From NCBI GenBank assembly GCA_964386535.1, contig CAYLRY010000037.1:1-32163 (forward strand): DNA of 32,163 bases, read 5' to 3'. A program made the position numbers and the translations under genes. The stretch is from CAYLRY01 sp964386535 (GTDB lineage: Bacteria > Chloroflexota > Dehalococcoidia > Dehalococcoidales > UBA3254). Positions 24,845 to 31,305 of the stretch are shown here, piece after piece. The first letter of the stretch is position 1. Each line of letters begins with the position of its first letter. The notes beneath the pieces are model-generated. The model made no database searches, was not told the origin of the DNA, and saw nothing but the letters and a program-made list of their open reading frames with translations.

Positions 24845-25354
24845 TTATTGGACGATCACTTTCAGACTGAATTTATTAATTCCTTTTTCACCACCCTCCC
24901 AGGGACGGCTATATTCCATTGATATCACGGCCGTGCCTGGTTTTAAGGCTTTAAAACTCCAAATTTCTTTGCCTCCGGCGCCCACAATTGGCGGAGCCCC
25001 TTCCTGCTGCTTAATCATGGGTGTTTCAAAAATATTACCAGTTTTTTCCAGTACCGCAGTATCACTTATCTGGACGAGTTCCCATTTGAAGCCTGTTGTA
25101 GGATTGGAATTCAGCCCTACCTGTAATATACCGCCCTGTAACATCCGGAGTTCTTTACCATTATATGATTCATCTGCATATATCAAAGCCTCTGGTAAAG
25201 CAGGACTGATGCTTTTATCAGTAACTGGGATAGAAGCAGGAGGCGTGGAGGCAGCAGGACTTTCTGAACCAGATGAAGAGCAAGCGGCTGATACTAAGAC
25301 GGCTGGTATACTCAAGATAATTGAAGCTATCCGAAGTGCTTTATTGAATTTCAT
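24845..25354 (-). CDS. Chagasin-like (I42) cysteine-protease inhibitor lipoprotein
   Basis: This 169-residue protein begins with a lipoprotein signal ending in VSAAC (Cys25), then a Ser/Pro/Ala linker, then a single chagasin/I42 immunoglobulin-like domain (about 60-169). All three inhibitory loops are present: NPTTG at 84-88, GAGG at 125-128 followed by KEIWSF, and RPW at 150-152. In the family these loops block papain-like peptidases. Lipid anchoring places it outside the membrane, where it could guard against own or foreign cysteine peptidases. AAGGAGG is an excellent ribosome binding site. No cysteine peptidase gene is adjacent. Confidence 0.9.
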   Translation of the reverse strand: MKFNKALRIASIILSIPAVLVSAACSSSGSESPAASTPPASIPVTDKSISPALPEALIYADESYNGKELRMLQGGILQVGLNSNPTTGFKWELVQISDTAVLEKTGNIFETPMIKQQEGAPPIVGAGGKEIWSFKALKPGTAVISMEYSRPWEGGEKGINKFSLKVIVQ

Positions 25355-25498
25355 TTTCCTCCTTAATTGGCGGTCTTATATTCGAAATACATTTTTTTCA
25401 CGCCATTTATTAATTATTTAATAAATAATCCTGAATAACAAATTGGTCATTAAATAGAATTTTACCCCAATATGGTTGTGACTTTAAAATATAAACCA

Positions 25499-25675
25499 TT
25501 AATATAAAAAACCACCCTTCACCGTCACTCCAGGCATATCGATCATAGGTAATTTCACCAAATAGGTGTATTCACTCCGCGGCTGCTCGAAAAAATCTAA
25601 TGCCGGTTTTGGCTGATAAAGCTGTTGCCAACCCACCTGGTTTTCTCTTATAATAGTCGCAACATTATTATTAAA
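25499..25675 (-). pseudogene. Possible 3-prime remnant of an unidentified gene
   Basis: The minus strand is open for 58 codons and ends at TAA (25499-25501). The translation looks protein-like, for example KPALDFFEQPRSEYTYLVKL followed by PMIDMPGVTVKGG, with no low-complexity bias. There is no upstream ATG; the in-frame GTG at 25634-25636 lacks a ribosome binding site, and an in-frame stop lies immediately upstream. I do not recognise the family. It could be a decayed gene end, a very small gene with an odd start, or chance. Confidence 0.25.
25625..25654 (+). promoter_or_regulatory. Sigma-70 type promoter for the CDF gene
   Basis: TTGCCA at 25625-25630 and TATAAT at 25649-25654 are spaced by 18 bp, about 85 bp before the CDF start. 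A second TATAAT at 25677-25682 lacks a good -35. The gene has no clear Shine-Dalgarno sequence. Confidence 0.5.
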
Positions 25676-25739
25676 TTATAATGGATTTCAAAGCGTATGG
25701 CTTTTTTTAAACAAAAAAATTCTTTTAAAAAATCTTTTA

Positions 25740-26663
25740 ATGATAAATAAAATAAAGAAATTGGTCTCTCCCAGCCGCAGCAGCTATGAAGCTAAACAGC
25801 GCTCCATTGTAACCGGTTTAATCTTTGGTATTTTTGGGCTTATCCCTGCTATCGCCATAGTGATCATGGCCAATTCCCTCACGGTCTTGTCAGACCTGCT
25901 AAGAAATGTTGGCATGGTTTTTGCCATTTTCTTTTCCTGGATGACAGTACAAAGAGTAGCAAAGGGCAAGAATCCCATCTATAACTACGGCTATGGTAAA
26001 ATGGAGAACCTTTCCAGCCTGGTAACAGCCGGTGTGATGCTGGTTTCCATTACTATTGTCATTTTGCAGACCGTAGAGCGTTTTCAGAACCCTGTGCCCA
26101 TGGGCGAGGTGGGCATGGGTTTGGGCACTATATTATCCGGTCTGGCAGCCTTGTTTAACGGGTGGTTATGTATTCAAAGTTATAGAACCGCCAAAAAAGA
26201 ACAGTCCCCGGTGATGGAATCTTTATTCCGCCTTTATCAGGTGAAAACCATTTCCACTTTATGTGTGGTAAGCTCACTAGGTTTTAGTCTGCTCTTCAAA
26301 GATCATTCCTGGGCAGTTTATATCGATCCCTGCGGCTCTATTGTACTTCTAGGTTTTATGATTTTTTCCACCTGGGGAGTTATCTCTTCGTCAGTATTTG
26401 ATCTTCTTGATCGTACCCTGAGCGATTCCCTGCAACTCATAGTCCTTAATTCACTGGCCACTCATTTTGAATCATATGAGGCTATCCATGGCGTCCGGTC
26501 TCGCAGATCGGGCAATGTCGTCTATGTAGAATTGTTTCTGGAGTTTGACCCAGATCAAAAAATGGCAGAGGTGCAAAAAAACATTGATGAAATGAAAAGT
26601 GAATTGCAGGTAAAAATTCCGGGTAGCCAGATCGTAATCATACCTGCTACTTCTCCGCCTTAG
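25740..26663 (+). CDS. Cation diffusion facilitator homologue with altered metal site
   Basis: This 307-residue membrane protein has the CDF fold: about six membrane segments (20-225) and a C-terminal cytoplasmic domain (about 230-307). Family marks include NPIYNYGYGKMENLSSL (78-94) and HGVRSRRSGNVVYVEL, which aligns by eye with the YiiP C-terminal domain. The usual membrane-site ligands are missing, however. The second-segment DxxxD reads Asp52-x3-Asn56, and the fifth-segment HxxxD falls on Leu165 and Lys169 (RLYQVKTIS). The cytoplasmic histidines equivalent to YiiP His248 and His283 are Phe and Ile. It may therefore move another ion, or act without transport. The start at 25740 has no clear ribosome binding site. 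Confidence 0.83.
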   Translation: MINKIKKLVSPSRSSYEAKQRSIVTGLIFGIFGLIPAIAIVIMANSLTVLSDLLRNVGMVFAIFFSWMTVQRVAKGKNPIYNYGYGKMENLSSLVTAGVMLVSITIVILQTVERFQNPVPMGEVGMGLGTILSGLAALFNGWLCIQSYRTAKKEQSPVMESLFRLYQVKTISTLCVVSSLGFSLLFKDHSWAVYIDPCGSIVLLGFMIFSTWGVISSSVFDLLDRTLSDSLQLIVLNSLATHFESYEAIHGVRSRRSGNVVYVELFLEFDPDQKMAEVQKNIDEMKSELQVKIPGSQIVIIPATSPP

Positions 26664-27002
26664 AAAAATCTTTTTCATCGCAGAATAAATACATTCTAAG
26701 TCGTTAACAAGATGACAGATTGTTAATCACACCTATATACCAGGTTATGTGTCATCTTGAATGCTAAACGGAATTTGGTCTGAATCATGTACTTAAGAAA
26801 AATAGAATCAGCAACATTCTATTTGAATTCATTTTCTCCCTGATCATCGCCTTACTTGGGCGATTTCTTGTCTATTCAATTTTTCCATGTAGCCTTTGAA
26901 TTATATTTTGTTTTATCTTTCAGAAGCTTATGCCTAAGAGGCAGGATAATCCCCGCTGGACTACCAACAAAAATTGCAAAAGAAAGAGGTTGATTTTAAA
27001 AG
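26664..27002. other. Intergenic region with an inverted repeat
   Basis: This 339-bp gap holds no gene that I can support. It contains a perfect 10-bp inverted repeat with a 32-nt loop (26708-26759) and a small hairpin ATCGCC/GGCGAT (26846-26864). A short open stretch with membrane-like residues (about 26770-26900) has no start codon. Confidence 0.5.
26708..26759. repeat. 10-bp inverted repeat, CAAGATGACA/TGTCATCTTG
   Basis: The arms 26708-26717 and 26750-26759 are perfectly complementary, separated by 32 bp, which is close to three helical turns of DNA. That spacing suits a looped or paired protein-binding site more than an RNA terminator. No other copy was noticed in the window. Confidence 0.4.
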
Positions 27003-27602
27003 ATGAATGAATTGAAGTTACTGGCTGGAATGCTGGAGGTGGCCTGTGTATTTCTGATTATAGTATACTTTTTAAGCCGCTTTAGTTTTTTTTACCCGGT
27101 TTTCGAAGGAAAAGCCTCTATCTTGGTTAGTATCATCCTGAGTTTGGTATTTGGTGCTATGGCTATTTACGGTACCTATAGTAGTATTAAAAACTCAGGC
27201 GCCCTGGTTAATATCAGAGAAGCCGCACCTATGATGGCCGGATTGCTGGGAGGTCCATGGGTAGGTCTGGGAGCTGGGTTGATTGGAGGCATCCACCGTT
27301 ATTTTCAGGAAGGTTTTACCGCTGTTCCCTGTGCACTGGGCACTGTTTTGAGCGGAATCGCCGCAGGTTTATTCTATTTATGGGCAAATAAAATTAAAAT
27401 GGGCATTTGGCGTCCGGCTTTGTTTGCCTTTTGTATGCAGTCTTTTTCTATGATTTTAATTCTGATAATCGCTCGTCCTTTCGATAAAGCTGTCACTGCT
27501 GTTACAAATATATCCGCGCCCATGATTTTAGGCAGCACTATCTGCATAACTTTGTTCGCCATAATGTTGAAGGGTCTCAGGAAAGAGATATTTCGGGATT
27601 GA
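27003..27602 (+). CDS. Stand-alone LytS/YhcK-type 5TM receptor domain protein
   Basis: This 199-residue protein consists only of a 5TM-5TMR_LYT-like membrane domain with about six hydrophobic segments. Diagnostic residues are NIREAAPMMAGLLGGPWVG, GLIGGIHRYFQEGFTAVPC and the following LGTVLSGIAAGL, as in the N terminus of LytS-type kinases. Full LytS is about 580 residues with GAF and kinase domains; here nothing follows, and the stop is not a frameshift into a kinase because the next gene is on the other strand. AAAGAGG is a ribosome binding site with long spacing. It could be a membrane sensor subunit or a small transporter; both are inference. Confidence 0.8.
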   Translation: MNELKLLAGMLEVACVFLIIVYFLSRFSFFYPVFEGKASILVSIILSLVFGAMAIYGTYSSIKNSGALVNIREAAPMMAGLLGGPWVGLGAGLIGGIHRYFQEGFTAVPCALGTVLSGIAAGLFYLWANKIKMGIWRPALFAFCMQSFSMILILIIARPFDKAVTAVTNISAPMILGSTICITLFAIMLKGLRKEIFRD

Positions 27603-27631
27603 TACAAATTCCTGCTAGTGGGGACAACTAT

Positions 27632-28993
27632 CTATCCTGAATCTATTTTATTAATACTCAGACCATAAGCCTTGATTTTGTTGTATAACGTCATACGGGA
27701 AATTCCCAGCAATCTGGAGGCTTCGCTACAATTGCCGCCTGATTCAATCAGAATATTCAATATGTGGTTTTTTTCCACCTCACGCATGGTCTTTCCAACT
27801 ACCGTTTTGTGTGGCAGGTATAAACTTTGTTGAGATAGATCTGATGCCTCGACCATATTACTTCTGGCTAGAATAACCGCTCTCTCAACTGCATTCTCCA
27901 GTTCCCGGATATTTCCCGGCCATTCATATTTCAACAAAAAATCATTGGCTTCAGCGGAAAATCCGATTAGCTTTTTCTGATTTTCCTCGCTATATTTTTT
28001 TAAGAAATAGTCCGCCAGTACCGGTATATCCTCTCTCCTCTCCCTTAAAGGCGGAATCTCAATAGTCACTACATTAAGTCTGTAGTACAGATCTTCGCGG
28101 AATTGTCCAGCCTCAATTGCCTTTTTAATATCCTTATTGGTAGCTGAGATCAAGCGAACATCCAGGGGCAGCACTTCAGTGCCGCCTACCCGGCAATATT
28201 CCTTTTCTTCAAGTACTTTTAACAGGTGTACCTGTGCATTGGGGCTTAATACACCTACCTCATCCAGAAAAAGTGTGCCCTTATAAGCTATTTCGCATTT
28301 ACCCTTTCTCTGGGCATGCGCCTCATTAAAGGTGCCTTTTTCCAGACCGAAAATATCAGATTCAAGCAGATTTTCAGGTAAAGCGGCGCAACCTACCACC
28401 ACGAATGGTTTGCTCTTACGATAGCTTTGAGAATGTATAGCCCTGGCAATCAGTTCCTTGCCTGTGCCGCTTTCACCAGATATCAACACTGTAGCATTGC
28501 TTTTGGCTATTACCTTGATCATTTCAATAATTTTTTGCATTCTGGAGCTTTTTGCAACGATATTTTCAAAAGAATATTTCTCTTCCAATTTTTGACGCAG
28601 GGAGATATTCTCTTCTAAGAGAGATTGTCTTTCAACCAGCTTATCGATTATTAATTCCACTTTACTAGGTAAAAAAGGTTTCTCAATATAATCATAAGCG
28701 CCCTCCTTAATGGCAGTGATAGCTGTTGGCACGCTGCCGTAAGCCGTAATAATAATAGCCTGTATGTCCGGATTGATCTGCTTTGCTTTCTTAAGGAGCT
28801 CTACACCATCTGAACCAGGTAAAACAAGATCTATCACGGCAATTCCAGGGTTCTCTTTGCGGATGATTTCCAATGCTTCATCGCTGTTACCGGCAGTCAG
28901 TATTTCATGTCCTACATCAGTAAGCCAGTCCCGTAAGGAATCCCTCATAATAGCTTCATCGTCAACCACCAGGATTTTAGCTTTTTTCTGCAT
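27632..28993 (-). CDS. NtrC-type response regulator with altered GAFTGA loop
   Basis: This 453-residue regulator has a receiver domain (Asp11, Asp12, phospho-acceptor Asp55, Lys105), an AAA+ sigma-54 activator domain (Walker A GESGTGKE at 173-180, Walker B LFLDE at 241-245, RLNVVTIEIPPLRERREDIP, NIRELENAVERAVIL) and a C-terminal Fis-type helix-turn-helix (SRLLGISRMTLYNKIKAYGL). The sigma-54 contact loop, normally GAFTGA, reads GTFNEA at 220-225 within GLEKGTFNEAHAQRKGK, so the key Thr is replaced. It would still hexamerise and hydrolyse ATP. It starts 17 bp inside the upstream kinase gene and is translationally coupled to it; that kinase is its evident partner. Confidence 0.93.
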   Translation of the reverse strand: MQKKAKILVVDDEAIMRDSLRDWLTDVGHEILTAGNSDEALEIIRKENPGIAVIDLVLPGSDGVELLKKAKQINPDIQAIIITAYGSVPTAITAIKEGAYDYIEKPFLPSKVELIIDKLVERQSLLEENISLRQKLEEKYSFENIVAKSSRMQKIIEMIKVIAKSNATVLISGESGTGKELIARAIHSQSYRKSKPFVVVGCAALPENLLESDIFGLEKGTFNEAHAQRKGKCEIAYKGTLFLDEVGVLSPNAQVHLLKVLEEKEYCRVGGTEVLPLDVRLISATNKDIKKAIEAGQFREDLYYRLNVVTIEIPPLRERREDIPVLADYFLKKYSEENQKKLIGFSAEANDFLLKYEWPGNIRELENAVERAVILARSNMVEASDLSQQSLYLPHKTVVGKTMREVEKNHILNILIESGGNCSEASRLLGISRMTLYNKIKAYGLSINKIDSG

Positions 28994-30929
28994 AGTTAAT
29001 GGGTAAATAAACGCAAAAATTACTACCCTCTCCCTCCTTGCTTTTTACTGATATCCTGCCATGATGGCGTTGAATAATACCGTATGAAACAGCCAGCCCT
29101 AAACCTACCCCCTTGACTTCTTTTTTCGTAGTAAAGAAGGGGGTGAATAATCTACTCATATTTTCCTGAGGAATCCCGCAGCCTGTATCAATAAATTCCA
29201 CTTTGATCTGGTTGTCTTCCAATGAAGTACGCAGGGTTAACGTGCCTCCATTGGGCATTGCCTGCACTGCATTAAGTACCAAATTAACGGCCACTTGTTG
29301 AAGCTGGTCAGGATCAGCCATCAACCTGGGTAAAGTAGGTTCCATCTGTCTCTTGATCTGTATATGCAATAGATGAGCTGAATGTGCCACCAACTCCAAA
29401 GCCCGTTTTATAACCTCATTTATATCGGTCTCCCGCAAAGCTGGCGGTGACTGGCGGGCAAAGTCCAGCAAATTGCGCACCAGTTTGGTGCTGCGGGTTA
29501 GCTCAACCTCCATTTTAGCCAGGTAGTTAAGCGATACCTCTTTTGAAAAATTATCATTGGATATCTTTTTATTTAGCAACTGAGTATATACCAGCACACC
29601 TGATAAAGGATTATTTACTTCATGGGCAATAGAAGCTGCCAGTTGCCCCAGAGAGCTCAGTTTTTCAGCCTGAATCAACCCTTCCTGCGTGTCTTTAAGC
29701 TGGTTTAGCAAATGCGGCCAGCACATGTTGGTTTCTGCATGCCCCCGTGCTACTGCTACCGCCAGATCCCGGCAGGTCCTATAGCCACAGGCGCCGCAAT
29801 TAAACTGGTCAACTCGCCTTGATCTGCTCATTTGCTTTAGGATGATCTGGACAGTCTCTTCGCTGGGTACCGTCAACTTAACACTTTTGGCCTTAAAATC
29901 CCGCCGTAAATCTATATTTGCATATTTACGCAGATCTTTTTCAGTTTGCTCCGGATCGGCATCTTCTTCTGCATAATGAGCCACCAGCTCGCGTCTCCGG
30001 AATATACTCAATTTCTGATCAAGATCAATGGTTGGACCGTTGATACACCCATGGCAGAAAAAGAAATTGATAAACTGTGCATCAACTTCCCCGCTGGCGA
30101 TCTCTTGAAGAAAACTGATCACATAGTCTCGCCCATGAGCATTGACCACTTTATTATGAATGATGTCATCAGCCAGTCCGGTTGTCTGTAACAATCCCCC
30201 GGAAATAGCGAAAAGACGGGCCATATTCGGTTTGGGACCGGAGAATTTTACATCAGGTTCTTTTTCAGGTTTTATCTGTTGAGCGTTAAACATGTCTTCC
30301 AGTTCAGCAAAAGTTAGAACGGCATCAATTACGCCGGCTATGTTTTCATCCTTGCTCTCAGCTTTTTTAGCCGCGCAGGGACCGATAAAGACAACTTTCG
30401 CTTCAGGATCGTAAGACTCTTTAATTAATCTACCCATGGCTATCATGGGAGAAACCAGAGGAATAAAATGATCGATTAGTTGAGGAAAATACTTTTCGAC
30501 ATAACATACTACCGCAGGGCAGGTAGAAGAAAAGAGAGGTCTTTCTTTTTTTTCTTCGATGATGCGTTTGTACTGCGGGGCCAGCAACTCCGCCCCAAAT
30601 GCATCCTCCATGACTTCGCTGAAACCCAGCTTTTTAAGAGCGCTGACAAATTGGCCGGGACGTACTTCCGGCAAAGCTGCCGGAAAGGACGAGGACGGAA
30701 TGGCTATTACCTTTTTACCGCTGGCTATCAACTGACTGACAACTCTGATGTCGCTTTCAATCTGCTTGGCCCGGGGCACGCAGACCCGCAAACAGGATCC
30801 GCAATTGACACAGAGCTCCGGTATGACCTCAACCAGTCTGTTAACCACCTTTACAGCTTTACAAGGGCAAACGCGTACACAGGCATAACAGCCTCTGCAT
30901 TTATCTTTTTCTGTGTATATAATACTCAC
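28977..30929 (-). CDS. [FeFe]-hydrogenase-like redox sensor histidine kinase
   Basis: This 650-residue fusion has four parts. Residues 1-55 are a two-[4Fe-4S] ferredoxin (Cys11, 14, 17, 21 and Cys40, 43, 46, 50). Residues about 60-300 resemble the C-terminal [FeFe]-hydrogenase domain: Cys137 in SSTCPAVV, Cys185 in GPCAAKKAE and Cys292/Cys295 in FFCHGC. Residues 376-403 are another Fe-S motif (Cys378, 381, 386, 403). Residues about 415-650 are a soluble histidine kinase with His436 (AASIAHEVNNPLSG) and HATPase boxes. The proton-transfer cysteine of true hydrogenases is Thr136 here, and the last motif is CxxC not CxxxC, so it probably senses rather than turns over H2. The start is GTG. It heads a two-gene operon with the NtrC-type regulator. 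Confidence 0.92.
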   Translation of the reverse strand: MSIIYTEKDKCRGCYACVRVCPCKAVKVVNRLVEVIPELCVNCGSCLRVCVPRAKQIESDIRVVSQLIASGKKVIAIPSSSFPAALPEVRPGQFVSALKKLGFSEVMEDAFGAELLAPQYKRIIEEKKERPLFSSTCPAVVCYVEKYFPQLIDHFIPLVSPMIAMGRLIKESYDPEAKVVFIGPCAAKKAESKDENIAGVIDAVLTFAELEDMFNAQQIKPEKEPDVKFSGPKPNMARLFAISGGLLQTTGLADDIIHNKVVNAHGRDYVISFLQEIASGEVDAQFINFFFCHGCINGPTIDLDQKLSIFRRRELVAHYAEEDADPEQTEKDLRKYANIDLRRDFKAKSVKLTVPSEETVQIILKQMSRSRRVDQFNCGACGYRTCRDLAVAVARGHAETNMCWPHLLNQLKDTQEGLIQAEKLSSLGQLAASIAHEVNNPLSGVLVYTQLLNKKISNDNFSKEVSLNYLAKMEVELTRSTKLVRNLLDFARQSPPALRETDINEVIKRALELVAHSAHLLHIQIKRQMEPTLPRLMADPDQLQQVAVNLVLNAVQAMPNGGTLTLRTSLEDNQIKVEFIDTGCGIPQENMSRLFTPFFTTKKEVKGVGLGLAVSYGIIQRHHGRISVKSKEGEGSNFCVYLPINYAEKS

Positions 30930-31305
30930 CTTTGTTTTTCTCCGGAACTCCGAAAGCCTATAAATGGACTAAACACTTGACTACAATAACTTCCGCTAGC
31001 GGCAGTTTTCTGTTACAAAACTCCGTATTAAGCATTGAACGATATTAATACAGGCATTTGTACAAATATTTTACTATACTCAGAGGGGATTATCAAAATA
31101 CTATATACTGAAGCGTTAATCGAAGACGAGATGCTTGGTATCCTGGTGCAACAAGACCTGAATACGAATAATTTGCACTATTATTTTTAAAATTTGATTT
31201 TCACTTTTCCCTGTCTATATGAGACGTTCAGCTAAAATGAAAAATCAGCATTCTATCAGTATTTGATTGTTTTGGCGATGTTGGAATTTTCGAAATATAC
31301 CTGCG
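30930..31305. other. Intergenic region upstream of the hydrogenase-like sensor
   Basis: This 376-bp gap must hold the promoter of the sensor operon (minus strand) and the end of the rarA transcript. I see perfect palindromes CCGCTAGCGG (30993-31002) and ATTTGTACAAAT (31056-31067), and on the minus strand a weak pair of hexamers TTGTAG and TTTATA 16 bp apart within about 30960-30990. A 52-codon plus-strand open stretch ending near 31190 has no recognisable content. No sigma-54 (-24/-12) promoter is evident. Confidence 0.45.

Larger units (their letters stand above)
25355..25739. other. Intergenic region with a possible gene remnant and a promoter
   Basis: This 385-bp AT-rich gap contains no complete gene. 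It holds a 58-codon protein-like open stretch on the minus strand (25499-25675) without a usable start, and a plus-strand promoter (25625-25654) for the CDF gene. Confidence 0.5.

Noticed and set aside
26770..26900. Short open stretch encoding a membrane-like segment before the 5TM receptor gene
   Set aside because: It has no start codon or binding site, and AT-rich DNA often yields hydrophobic translations.
31030..31190. Plus-strand open stretch of about 52 codons ending near 31190
   Set aside because: There is no ribosome binding site, the only upstream start is TTG, and the translation has no recognisable content.
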